In this document: in pieces, positions 1 to 12,791 of the stretch
How positions within the stretch are numbered: the first letter of the stretch is position 1
How the letters are laid out: each line of letters starts with the position of its first letter
NCBI GenBank assembly: GCA_014773175.1
Contig: VXCM01000162.1
Location: 189,237-253,236, forward strand
DNA from: Lucifuga dentata
Taxonomy: Eukaryota; Chordata; Actinopteri; Ophidiiformes; Bythitidae
Direction: 5' to 3'
DNA length: 64,000 nt
The notes under the pieces: model-generated
What the model was told of the DNA's origin: nothing
The model's database searches: none
The model's input: the letters and a program-made list of their open reading frames with translations, nothing else
Position numbers and translations under genes: made by a program

Positions 1-108
1 GGGGGGGATGGAAATGAAGAACTGAGGTTGGTAGAGTTGCACAATATTTACCTGATAATTCAAATAATAAAGTAAATAATGTGTATTCCTGGATGGCATC
101 AGCTCTTG

Positions 109-116
109 TAACACTG
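109..116 (-). promoter_or_regulatory. Candidate miR-141/200a 8-mer site in PHLPP2 3' UTR
   Basis: The minus strand reads CAGTGTTA, a full 8-mer match to the miR-141/200a seed. Mammalian PHLPP2 has been reported as a miR-141 target. A single 8-mer in about 1.7 kb can occur by chance, so this is suggestive only. Confidence 0.3.
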
Positions 117-466
117 CATGTGAATGAAAAAGGAAAGGCGTTGCCCTCTAACCGATTAAAAAGCTTTTTTGCTGTGTGTTTTTAGTTAAAGAGAAAAGAG
201 AACTGTGTCAAACTACAACAAAATATAACTTGTTTCTGCGTCCCTATTTTTCGACAGGATACTGTTCATTTATAATAACACATTCATTTGTATAACAGAT
301 CAACTCTGACGCCACATCTACAAAGACCAGATCTTACTCTACCAGACAGTGGGGTGCTGAACTTCATCTGGATGTGGAGGTAGTGCCAGAGAGTCAATCT
401 GAATCCATGTGCTGATTGTTTGCAAAATTTCAACAGGTAGCAGCCTCAAAAGTTTAGATAAACCAG

Positions 467-473
467 AAAGTGC
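467..473 (-). promoter_or_regulatory. Candidate miR-17/20/93/106 seed site in PHLPP2 3' UTR
   Basis: The minus strand reads GCACTTT, a 7mer-m8 match for the miR-17 family. PHLPP2 is an established target of the miR-17~92 cluster in mammalian lymphocytes. Chance occurrence cannot be excluded. Confidence 0.3.
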
Positions 474-1682
474 CATCTTAGTACCAGTGGATTCATTTCA
501 TTGTACACAGTATATACACATACTGTATGTCTTTTACATCTCTTGAAAGTACCCCACATATTACCCTAATTTTACACTCAGATTTGGTTTGAACAAGTGA
601 CTCGGTGGAATTAATGATATCCGAACATCCTGGCCTCTCCTCTCCATTATTGAGGGACTATAACCTGAATTAAAAATGAAACATTTTGCTCTGTAGCTTT
701 CAAGGAGATTGTTAGATCATGCTTTGTCAGAGACCAAAGGATAAGGATTATTAAACTCTACACCATGTCAGCTCCGTACAGTTGAATGACTTTTTGATAT
801 TATATTTGACAGCTATTTAAAATGCATTGCTTCCTCTAGCAATGCTTCTCAATCTTGATGTCAGCAACTCAAGCAGAAAATGCTAGTTGGCTGTAGACGT
901 GAATGTGTACTATACTGTATATAATTAATTTAGCCTATACAGGATTCTTTACATTTGTGTGGAAATGCTAAAAATAAAATCCAACCACAACTTTTCTGGT
1001 GATATAAACAAAGTTTCTGTCTTCACCTCCTCAAACCTACTGGCATTGATAGTGTTTGATTTCCTTTTTGAAGCCACAGAAGAGGAGGAGAGCAGTAGCT
1101 GTGCCAGTCATTTGTCATGAGTCATCTCCTCCAAATTTAGATAACAAGCTCATATCCTCAAACACAGCCAGGACACGAGGGAGTTCTTGGCTGAGTTATC
1201 TGCAGTAGGCACTTTTTCAAGTTTGAGTTATAGGGCTTCTATCCAGGACCTGAGAGGCCACAGAGCCCCTGCAGAGGAAATTTCAGAGATTACGAATGGT
1301 CTTTCTCAACAGGATCCCACACAAACCCTCTAGATTGCTTGACTTTCCAAGTAAAGGGAAATGTTGCTGACATGTTCTGCAATGTTTGAAAACATGAGGT
1401 ACTCCGTTTCAGATCAGGCTCTGATTGTTAGCCATCCTTTCCAATATCACATTACGTCAATCTTCTTCTTTTATACTCAGATTGTTGCTTTACTACCTCA
1501 CACTTACGCTGCAGTGTCCATCACTTAGTATCTATCAGGGTCCCGTACAGTTGTCTGGACTTCGTAATAGATCTGAATGGCAACTTGAACTGGAATATCC
1601 CACATGCATGAGAAAAATCTCTGCTTCCCTGGAATGGCTTTATCACAGAATTGCCCCACATTGTGCTGAGCTATGCCCCCTT

Positions 1683-2951
1683 TTAGAGGGCAGTATCGTA
1701 GACCTCCTGCTGTAGGGCAGGAGCAGGGTTGGTGGTAAAGGCAGGGGGATGTGGATGATCCCACACAGAGTTTCTGATGGAAGGGGGTGTGGATGGTACT
1801 GAGGGACCTGTGACTAGAGGGCTCTGGCCTCTCAGCTGCTCCCGGACTTCCTGTTCCAGGCTAGGAGGCACTATTAGCTGGTCCTCAGGGTCCTGCTGGG
1901 TTGGAGCAGTGAAGTAACCTGACTTTTTCTTAGGAGCTTCCAGGGCCACCTCAATGATATTATGACTGTCCTCAGGGGCTACTACAGAACCATTGGGCAG
2001 CTTCTTCCCAAACAGGCTGGAGGTGGAAGGTGACTTTTTGAGGTCAGCAATCTCTCTCCCACAAACAGCCAGCAGGCAGCCGTTTGTAGCAGACACCACC
2101 ACACTATTCTGTCGACGCATTTTTCCATTGGGATAGTCGGAGCCTCGCTTTTCAAGGTTCAGATCTTTGGGGCTCTCAGGGGCCCCTGACCGTAGCTGGA
2201 AAGCACAGCAGTGAATATCTACCTCCACTTCTAGCTTACTTCCGTTGGAGATCACACCCTCTGGGGGCGTTTCATCATCGCTATCCAGGCCGTTGTCAGA
2301 TTGGTTACTGGAGAATGTAGCACAGGAAGGCTGTCGCTGGAACAGGCCTGGGTGGCTTCCTGCTCCAGTTGAGCCTGGCATTATAATACCACACAGTGTA
2401 GCAGCAGGGTGCAGGCTGCAACGTCTCTCTGGGCGGGATGCAGAGCCTGAGGATGGGTGCTCATCAGAAGCGGTGGACCCCGCCTCACTGCCAACCTCTG
2501 AGGCTGATGTTTCGCTGTTGAACTCGGAGACAATGCCACTGCTGGATGAAAGTGCGGCTGTGTCAGTAGGACCTGGAGTCACGGACACAGGAAAAGGGGC
2601 TGGAGGGGGACCCCGGGGCTCAGTGGTGGAGACTGTTGGCTCACAGGTACAGCTATCCTCACTAATAAGCAGGGACACCACCACAGCCCCGATGTTGTCT
2701 TTGCAGCCATAGCTCTGAGCCAGTGAGCACAGCTTCTTGGCAGCGGCACAAGGATCCCCCACCGCCTGAACAGTGGTCACAGCCTCCTGATAGGAAACAC
2801 GTTCAAACAGCGCTCGGTTTCCCAAGATCAAGAACTCATCCTGGGAACAGAGGGGCTCCGTGTGCACCCAGGGCTTGGGAAGTACCCAGGGATAGAGATA
2901 AGAGCAGCCCAGCAGGCGAGAGCAGCATGTCACTCCACTCACCTTGTTATC
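1683..2951 (-). CDS. phlpp2: PHLPP2 coding exon 19 (end of PP2C domain and C-terminal tail)
   Basis: The largest exon: 422 codons plus the TAA stop at 1683-1685. Acceptor TTATAG|GATAAC. It includes [24 protein letters not shown] (second metal-binding D-N), the E-R-R-C-S-L-H-P and [12 protein letters not shown] phospho-site-like motifs, a conserved V-E-V-D-I-H-C-C segment and the terminal PDZ ligand. The PP2C SDGLWD-like motif is replaced by [10 protein letters not shown], as in other PHLPPs. Confidence 0.97.
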   Translation of the reverse strand, partial: DNKVSGVTCCSRLLGCSYLYPWVLPKPWVHTEPLCSQDEFLILGNRALFERVSYQEAVTTVQAVGDPCAAAKKLCSLAQSYGCKDNIGAVVVSLLISEDSCTCEPTVSTTEPRGPPPAPFPVSVTPGPTDTAALSSSSGIVSEFNSETSASEVGSEAGSTASDEHPSSGSASRPERRCSLHPAATLCGIIMPGSTGAGSHPGLFQRQPSCATFSSNQSDNGLDSDDETPPEGVISNGSKLEVEVDIHCCAFQLRSGAPESPKDLNLEKRGSDYPNGKMRRQNSVVVSATNGCLLAVCGREIADLKKSPSTSSLFGKKLPNGSVVAPEDSHNIIEVALEAPKKKSGYFTAPTQQDPEDQLIVPPSLEQEVREQLRGQSPLVTGPSVPSTPPSIRNSVWDHPHPPAFTTNPAPALQQEVYDTAL

Positions 2952-5900
2952 CTATAAAACAGAAGTAGTAGCATGTCATTTTACATTTTGAATATAACAA
3001 TCCACATTATAGTAAAAATCCTTCATGTTTTTGACAATATAAATTTGACCACATGTTTATATCACTGATTATACCTTTAGTACAAGATACAAAAGCTGCC
3101 TCAAAAATATGAACACAATATACCGTATATACTCAACTATAAGCCGATCTTGTGTATAAGCTGGCCCCCTGATTTTGACCTACAAACTTAGATTTTTAAA
3201 GAAACCTGTATACAAGCCAACACCCGATGTTGTTCCATCAATTTATTTGTTGAGCAAATTACCTGTTGTTATGGGTATTCTCATAGTATTCCTGTGATTT
3301 TCTGAAAATAATCCACTACTGGTACCGGTAAACAGCGATTATCGTAACTGACATTAGCTGACATTAACTTTTCCGGACTCCTCTTCCTTGTCTGAATCGC
3401 CAAACAGTTCATTCCAGTCCTGCATACGATGCTCTTTTCCTTTTCTGATTCCGTGTAGTTTCCATTCTATGTTGTATCTTATCTCAAGATTCTTGCTAAT
3501 AAAGCACAAAACATGTTGAATGAAACTACCAAACAATGGTATCGTACCAGAATATGAAACAGCACTTTTATAAGGTTGTCTCTGATTGGCCCATTCTTTT
3601 GTCTTTGACCAGTCACAACAGCGTTTACTGGGTGCTGCAAATGGCTGCCGCAAAATGTGTTGGATAAGATGTTTTGTCAGGAAATATCTCATTATAAGGT
3701 ATAATTTAAACTATTTTCCATGGGTAGTGGTAATGGGTAGTATTTCCACCCCTGGAAATTTCGTTCTCTGGCATCAAATTTGAATTTCTAAATTTGGTAA
3801 TAAAACCTCGGCTTATATTCAAGTATATACGGTACATATGAGCTGTACATTACCTCAGTAATAATAGATTTACTAAGTTTAACTCTCTCCATTTCCTCAG
3901 TGCAGTTCTCCAAGCAGAAAACTTTGGAGAGAGCCACAGGTCGGCCATCCCGGCACAGCACGGCCTGGCAGCTGCCTAGGTTAGCCACAGTCAGGCTGAG
4001 GTAGCCTCCCGGCTGTGAAGGCTCATGGTGGATATAGCACAGCAAGGCAGAGGCTCCCAACTTCTGTCCAGCCATACCCAGTTTCCTGTCCCATACAAAA
4101 TAACAACTAAACTGCTGACAAACTCAATAATTCTTTGGTTTTATCTTACAAAACAGAGAATGTAATCATCAGCCTTACCTGTGTGAGGTAAGGAAAGTGT
4201 TGCACATATACACACTGTCCACACTGGAGTGCTGTAGTTCCTCACAGAGCACATCTCCCATGGTGCACTGCAGCAGTCGAGGCACTTCCTCATTGCGGTC
4301 TCCATCAAAGATACCATAACATGCTTCCACGCCATCTCTGAATCGGTCTACTGCCAGCACAGACACACACAACCTGTCCGCAGCAACAGACACAGTAACA
4401 CACTGTGAAGACGACTCCTGCACATAGTAGGAAAAGCTCATACATACTTCAACACGTGACAATGCAACTCCATGTCAGTGAAACTGCAAGAGGTGAGAGC
4501 TGACAAAAGAAACAAAAGATAGCGCTCTGTGGGCCTCTGTGGTGTTCATGACCCTGGGGGACCAGCCAGGCATACTGGGCTTTTAACAATGATGCACTTT
4601 ACATTATTATAGCCATTAGGTCCAGCAGAATTAGTAGACTCCATTGTATCAGCTGCTGTTAGGAAAGACTGATTGTGCTGTATGGGCCTGCTAATAATTC
4701 AGCATCGGCTCACTGCAGACACCTGCTCTGGGATTGTAAGCAATATCCCATCAAACGGTTTCATTGTGCTTGATTATAATAGCAAGTAATTTTAAAAGGA
4801 ACGAAGCAAACAGACTGAAAAAAAACATTCTCCAATTGACCAAGATAAGTTTAAAGACGTATTATGGTTCTTCTCAACACACATAGGAGAACACATGGTT
4901 CTTCTGTGTGTGTTGTTAAACACATAGAAACACTTTCTCACTTGTTCCTTTGGCCACTCATTTCAGAATAACCATGGTTCCATGGACAAGAGGCGCTCAG
5001 TGAGTCTCCTGTTGTTGTAGTGGCTTTCTGGTCCAACTTCAGTATGGTGATGTGACTAAAAAAAAAGAAGAGAAAATGGCATACAGCAGAAAATATTGAG
5101 TTTCCCTGTGAAGTTTGTAAATGTCTGAGTTTTACAAATGACTAACTAATTGGTCAACTTGTTTTAATGTGACAATACCTATATAGGTTATAACATCTAT
5201 CTGACCCAAACTTTTATGGCCCAGAAAAAACAGAATATTCTATAATCTGTTTTATGAGGGCTCACATGATGAATTTATTCCTTTATGTGGAGCATGCTGA
5301 GGTTTTATTATTCTCATTGTCAGTCAACTTTCTTGTTAAAGTTAACGATTACTCATATAGCAAAATGCTATTATACCAGCAGTCATAAACAGCAATCTGA
5401 GCACATCTCAGTGGCCACAAATTCCTCATATACTAAAGGTACTAAGGCAGAGATATATGAAGAATAAAATATATTCATATCATTTCTTTTTCTAAAGTCT
5501 CTATAGTCATATCAGTGAATGTTTGCTTACTACTTAGAAGATAATAGTTTGCAGAGCTTTGCTGATTTGAATTAGGTTCTCAACCCAAACACTTTGATAA
5601 CACTTGTCCACTGCTATGAGTAACAGAGAAATATGATGGTTTGTGTCCAAACATGGTGCCACAACCCTGCAGTACATGTCCAGACAAGTCCAAACCAACA
5701 TATTTATACTTAAATATATTACTTAATATATAGAGAGTATATTAAAATATATGATATATATTATGTGTAACTCGGAAACTTAGTCGGGTCTTTGCAACTC
5801 ACCTGAAGAGGTTGAGGGTTTTGTGTTCCAGCATCAGGCTGCTGTTGCCTGTCAGGTCCAGCTCTTGCAGGGTTGCAGGCAGGGAGTCCGGCAGTTGGAT

Positions 5901-5952
5901 TTCAGTCAGCTCATTACAGCTAAGGTCTACAAGCTGCAGACACACACACACA

Positions 5953-5999
<47 letters not shown>

Positions 6000-8900
6000 G
6001 TGAAACAGGCTGAACAGATTCATGCATGCATACATACATTGGATAAAAGCAGAACAAATCTGACCTTGATCTTGGGGAGGTTGAGGATCTCTGGGAAGAC
6101 AGTAATGTGGTTGGAGTGTGCTATAAGGGTGTGCAGTTTCTTACAGCTGGACACAGTGGAGGGGATCGTCTTTAGCTTGTTGCCACTTAGATTAAGCTCC
6201 TCCAGCAGTTCCAGCTTACTCAGCTTACTAAAGACACACACACACACACACACACACATACAACAGTGAAAAACTCCAGGAGATAAACATCCAGAACAGT
6301 AAAATTAAAATTGTTCAGAATATAAATAGCAACTTTAATCATGATAATAATAACAAATGAGCTACAACTAAACAAAAATTACTTAACTAACACAACTTCT
6401 TAGTCTTGGTCTACAGAAGTGGCTGATCTCCACTGAAAGCTCAGTAATGAAACAATAAAAAATTTACCTCCTGCTGTTCACTGATATGTCTAACCCACGG
6501 ACTTTGTAAGGGAAATTTCACTATGGAGCTTACTGTAACACACCTGGCAGGGAAAGAGAGGAGCTGGTTGTAGGCGATGTGAAGGACCCGCAGGTTCTGA
6601 TGCCCTACCAACAGAGCACCACAGTTCTCATTCAGGTTGTTCCCTGTTAAGTAGAGTTCCTGGAGTGTGCTGAGGCTCTCCTCTGATTGGCTGCTGGCAG
6701 GAATGCTTTCCAGTGCATTGGCGGAAACATTTAAATGTTTTAGGCTATGAAGGAGAACAGAAAAAGGAGATATTTAAAAATGTATATACATATATATACA
6801 GGATCTCCACTCTGCTCATTTTATCATAGGCTATTTTTCATCTAAAGTCCCAATCCTGTCTCATTTAAAGTGGATTAGGAGAAGGAGTTACCATTTCAAA
6901 AGATAAAGATTGGATGTCCCCATTTTTTTGGAAGGATAAGTAAAGAAATATCTGTATTGGGTGACCGAGGTCTTCAGTCAAATTGAGAAAAAGCATAGGT
7001 TGTCTGTGTTGTGGAGGAGTATAGAGCACAGCTGTTCATATGTTGTGGAGCTGACTAAATTCATACTATTTTTGGCAATAATGGCAAAATATTACAGAGA
7101 ATGGCACCCCTTGCCTTGTGTACCCTATCTGAATGCTTTAGGGAAGTTTTCTCTATGATTTTGAGCTGCCCAATGCAGAATACAGTATTTGTTTCAGTTT
7201 TGCTGTGTACAAGACAGGCTTGGTGACACTGATGCAAAGATACACACTTAAAGCACAGTCAGCTGTAACAGAAAATGTACACAACTAAAGACAGGAAAGG
7301 AGAAAATGCTGCTCACATACAGTGCAATATCAACAAAACACCTGATATTCAATATTATCTGTAATGTAATCGCGACAGTGTCACATCTGCGTAGCTGTGA
7401 ATGATTGAGGCCCTACTGACATTTTTTGCTGCGTCACATGCAACATAGCCATGGTAATATGTATGAATAGATGGTATATTAAATAATATATCTGTATTTA
7501 ACCCTGCAAGTGTAGCACAGACTTACATACTGCTGAATACACACCTGAGAAGAAGAACAGCAATTTGAGTAGTGGCTCTTGTGTTATTAAGTCATTGTCT
7601 GTGTGTAATACAAACTGAACAGACTGAACAACCCTCTCCACCCATCCTTCTGACCCCTGAGAGTGAATCCTCTCATGCAATGCTGAAATCTCGCTGCTAT
7701 GAGGGTTTAGCCTGTCTCTGTGCATGGCTGGGATAAATGAGAGCAAGCGTCAATAATTATCCACCCACTCAATAAAGCCGTATTCCGATTCCATCAGCCT
7801 TAGGTTTAATATCTTTTCCTAGATAAGCCACTAATGACCCAAATAAGCTAATACTGCACAGCTTTTAGAAAACATATTAAGAAACCTACCAGGCACTAAG
7901 TATCCACTGCCATTATGTCTTAGAATTAGAGACAGTAAAGTACATTAGGGGCGCTTGAACTGCTAATGGGTGTTAAGTGATTTACCACACAGGAAACAGG
8001 AAACTCAAGTTACGGTCTGGAATGGCCCAGTAATCTAAAGCTCAACCACTTGCACACACTCCACACCATCCCCAAAACAGTAAACATGGATTCAGTAATT
8101 GTCAACTGCAACCAAATAGTGAAAAGACTGTGGGTTACGGTTTCAAACAGGTACAGTAAGTCAGGTTTTACTGCTAAAGATCTAAAGCAATAGCATAAGG
8201 AGAAGGATCAGCAGAGAAAAGAGAGTGAGAGTCCAAGACTTACTTTAAGGCCTTGTAAAAGAGACTCTCTGGGAGCTCGGTTAGCTTGTTGTGCTGGAGG
8301 TCAAGAGCTTCCAGAGGGATGTGGTCAAGTAGGTCAGGAACTCTCTGCAGACGATTGTTGCCCGCCAGCAGCTTTCTTAAACTCAAGCTGTTGAGCAGTC
8401 TGTTAGAGGCCAGAAGAGAAGGTAAAGAGCCTGATTAGGACAATAAACATGATCACACCATTAAAAAAAGATCCACAGAACACTGTCCCCATGCAAACTG
8501 ACTACTTGTGAAACTGTGGGGAAATGGTCAGGTGTGGAATCCCATGCTAAGTAATCCATCAATGACCTTTTCAGCTTAGCTGCCTGAATAGACCAACACA
8601 ACAGCTTTCAATTCTCTCCTGTAACATCACAAAAGTCACAAGTGGGACAGAAGAATATTATCTCATCTGCAAAAGCTTTCTGAGATCTCATTCAAATTCA
8701 GGTGCTCATGTTGAGAGCTGAAGGTGAATCATAATAACTCTGAGCAAAACATTATAGAAGACTCAGTCTTCCACAAAGGAACATATACTAACTTTTACAT
8801 CTATTATCAGCTGGCTATAAATGAAAAGAAGTTTGGCAACAGCACGGGCAGTTAATAAGCCTGAAAATGTCTAATGTTGTATCTCATCTGGCAAGTCCAG

Positions 8901-11900
8901 ACAGGAAAGCCTGACCATAATTAATTGCGGCCAAATGCATTAAAGTATCCAACAAAATCCAGTGCTCAATGGTCAGCAGTGATCCCTCTGAAAGAAACTT
9001 ATGGGTTTAAATCTTCTGCCTTTCTGTTTGAAGATTGCATGGTGAGGGTCCAAGGAAAAGCAGGTTACAATCTATACCTTTGTTTGTTGCTTTAGACAAA
9101 ATTGACTGTCAAATGAATAAATGTGTATGATACGTTTATACGATATTCGATTCATTTCAGGTTTGCTGATGGAATAGGACCATAACCTGGAGGGAAGCTC
9201 AGACAGGAGGTTGTGTGTGATGTCCAGCATCTCAATTTTTCTGCTGTCACACACCCAGTCAGGAAGGTACTCCAGAAGATTCCTATCTCAACATATGCAC
9301 ACGCGTGTAAACACACACACACACACACACACACACAANGATTCCTATCTCAACATATGCACACGCGTGTAAACACACACACACACACACACACACACAA
9401 ATAAGCAGAGTTGGAATGATACTTTTAATAGTACAAATGAGTAAATAGTTTTGACTAAGGTAAAAACTTCAGGAAACTATAATACCAACAAAGACTTATT
9501 TAATTATGCAAATGATCTCTATCTGTAAAAAAAAAAACAACAGATGTTGGAAGTAGCCTAGCTTTTTCCTCCACTGTCAATTAAAATGTAAACATGTGAA
9601 TAAATATGGTGCAGAAAGTCAAAACTTACTAAATACTGTGGGGTTTACTGCACACAATTACAACTTTTAAAATAAAATAAGGTATTCTAGGTCAAAAATT
9701 TGGGAGGTTTTAGTTGCTATAAGTGTCCTAGGGCACTGTAACAAATAACGAGTGAAAATTTCGAAATGTTGCTTCCTCTGGATTGTAATTTCTCTTTGCA
9801 CATGTATGGCAAAACACAAAATGTACAAGAGGAAATAAATATTTACTACACGGCAACTTCATCTAAAGACCCCAAAATGATGAATGAATTTTGTAAATGA
9901 AAGCATGAGCACTGCCAGCCAGAACTCACTGTGACAGGTCCATGTGTGTCAGCTGGTTAGGGACTGGATAAATGTTGACTGTGGAAAGGCCTGTGGGCAG
10001 ATACAAGTAGCAATCAGCAGCCAAACATCTAGACCAATCATATGTGTGAATATTAAATTAGTGCATCATTAGAGCAAAGCAAACTGAAGCTCCGTTTGAC
10101 TCAACGGTTGTTGCTGGCATGAAGCATGCGCAGTGTGAAGCCACTGAGCGCGAGCGTCCCCAGCTGGTTGCGCTGGCAGTATAGCATCTCCAGGTTGCAA
10201 AAGGAGCTCAGGTCTAAGGAGGCCAGGCAATTGTCCCTTAAGTCCAGCTGGGTCACCTGGGTCACTGGCTCTAAAATCTCACTTTTCACCTGACACAGCC
10301 CATTCAGTCTGCATTGAAACAACAGGACAAGGAATGAAACATTAATGGTCATTACTACAAGTGTAGAGCAGAGGACAAAGTCTAGGAAGAAAAATTAGGA
10401 TAGTAATATCACAAGGACTCAAACTGTCACAGTTACTAATAATAGACACAATATAAGGGCACAATATAGTAGGAAACTGTTAGGGCTAATGTTCAGCTTT
10501 ATTAAAAAAACAGAAATGAACAATAGTAAACAATGTTGTCACCTACTAGTCCCAGTCTGGACAAATCAGCAACAAATATGTGCGTTTTTCATGTAATTTC
10601 CCCCTTTATCAGTCACTTTGCCCATTTCTCTGACTTGCCTATCCATATTTATCACTCTGCCTCTTAAACTTGCACCTAGCTGGATAACAAACAAAAAGTA
10701 ACGAGAGATCAAGGCTCTACTTAATGCCGCCGTTATGAGACCAGCCAGCTGGCCAGTCTTCCACAGATGGCTGCAGTACGGTGACAACAGTCGCTGGTGT
10801 GATCCTCATACAAGCATAGTAAGCCTGCATCGGGGAATTGAATCAGCCTAACCCTATATCCTCTGCTGAGGTGCCCATGAGCAAGGCAATTTAACCCGCA
10901 ACTTCTCCAGTACAGCTGAAAAAATGTGGCACTGGGTAGCGTCCAGGTGTAAATGTGTGTTAACTAAAGAAAATCAAGCTGAGTGGATGCTGACGAATGA
11001 ATGAAAATCATTAAAAACAGCTCAGGCTCACAATGATAGGGAACAGCAGGACTGTTGTTTGTGTCAGGATATTAATGTTTCTGTCAATGCCTGAATCAGA
11101 GCAGGACTAAGAAATCAAAAAATAGCATTTTATAGGAACATGACTCAATGAAGGGGTGCAAGGGGAAGCAGGGATATTCTCCACCTGCTCTCATATTCTC
11201 CAGATGATTTACAGTCATACAGTAGATGACTGTAGAAAAAGATGAGACGGACAAAGCCAAATCAAGTGCTAAGACACACCAACAGCTGTTTATTCCCTCA
11301 CAGGCTTCTTACCGGAGGTCGATTATTTTCAGATGACTCATTCTGGCCAAACTACACAACTCTAGACTTTGCACTCTGTTCCCAGCCATGGCCAGCTTGT
11401 CCACTGCACTCAGTCTCTCCAACACAGCAGGGATCTGAGAGAAGTTGTTGAAGGTGAGTCCAAAGCAGTTGAGCTGAGACAGGCTACCCAGCTCCTCAGG
11501 CAGGGAGCTGAGGTGGTTTCCATCCAAAGACAGAGTCTGTAGACTGGAGGACAAAGAAGAAATAGTCACACTTTATTTTAGTTTGCTATCCTCTGATCAC
11601 TAAGATTTCAATGAAGGGTCAAAATAATATTTTTTATTTAAAGTCATTTTCATTTTTTGTATTCTGAACCACATCTTGCGTTAATTAGGTACATACACTT
11701 TCTGAAAACAGTAATTACAATTACATTGCCATCCATGTATGCCTAATTTCTATGCATCACTATGTCACACCTTTGAAGGTTGCCTATCTGCACAGGCACT
11801 GTGTAGAGACTGTTACAGGAGAGGTTGAGTTCAGTCAGGGTGAGGATCTCACACACACATTCAGGGAACACACCCAAGCGGTTGTGAGACAGGTTTAGGC

Positions 11901-12760
11901 TCTTCAGCTGAGAAAACCTAAAAAAACAGAAAACAGCATTTAGGATCTACAGAACAAACAATATACTTTTTCCTGGTTCATTAGCTAAGAATAATAATAA
12001 CAATATTGTAATACCAACTGAACACCAACATAATCGATTGTACGTTATGTGGAAGTGACTCCATTCTATTAAATCATGCAAAATGCTTAGTATTTGTTTT
12101 TGTATCAAATTGTGGAATATGAAACTAGGAGATGCTTAAAGGACCATACCAGTGGTTTTGCATGTTTGAGCCCATCTATCCATCCATCCATCCATTTTCT
12201 GTACCCGTTTGTCCTGTTAAGGGTCACGGGGGGGCTGGAGCCTATCCCAGCAGTCATAGGGCGAGAGGCGGGGTACACCCTGGATAGATTGCAGTCTATC
12301 GCACGGCTATGTTTGAGCCCAATATACGTATACAACCCACATACACATTACATTATTGACAACAATTTTTCAAAGCATATTACTGGAGTGGTAAATATTA
12401 GAATTGTTTTTCCTACCTTCCAGACTGCCACTGGTTTCATTAATGCCAGTACGTTATTAAACTTAACTTATAGAGACTTGAAACGGCTTGGGATAAGTAA
12501 TCCATCCCAGCGAACACAATGTCTATTAAATGTTTTTGCTGAAGTAACTTTATTAACTGGTCCAACATAGAGCTGCATGGAAGAAAGTGTATGTTTCTGC
12601 CATGGAATATCGTCCTAGCAGAAGATGGCTGTTACAGAGAAATTACAAAACGGCCATCTCTTCAGATTCAGACGTACATGTTAGCAGGTGAAACATTGAA
12701 TTTTAATGTGGGTGTATCACCTGAACATTTGATTTTGAAAAATTAGTGGCAAGATTCCAC

Positions 12761-12791
<31 letters not shown>

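Larger units (their letters stand above)
1..1682 (-). other. phlpp2: Probable PHLPP2 3' UTR (extends to window edge)
   Basis: Starts directly after the stop codon and has no further coding sequence. I see no clean AATAAA or ATTAAA on the minus strand, so the polyadenylation site is likely beyond position 1. Two microRNA seed matches fall here (separate entries). The extent is inferred from the gene position only. Confidence 0.5.

Noticed and set aside
2245..2712. 155-codon ORF on the + strand
   Set aside because: It is the antisense shadow of PHLPP2 exon 19, which matches the family over its full length; the + frame has no recognisable domain.
3354..3692. 112-codon ORF as a host gene
   Set aside because: It lies wholly inside the TA-type MITE; at best it is a transposase remnant.
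5812..6269. Overlapping ORFs rich in Thr-His repeats
   Set aside because: They are translations of (CA)n microsatellites and the reverse of PHLPP2 exons 14-15.
9309..9400. Periodic repeats as a CRISPR-like array
   Set aside because: They are a CA microsatellite duplicated by the assembly; there are no unique spacers, and the genome is eukaryotic.
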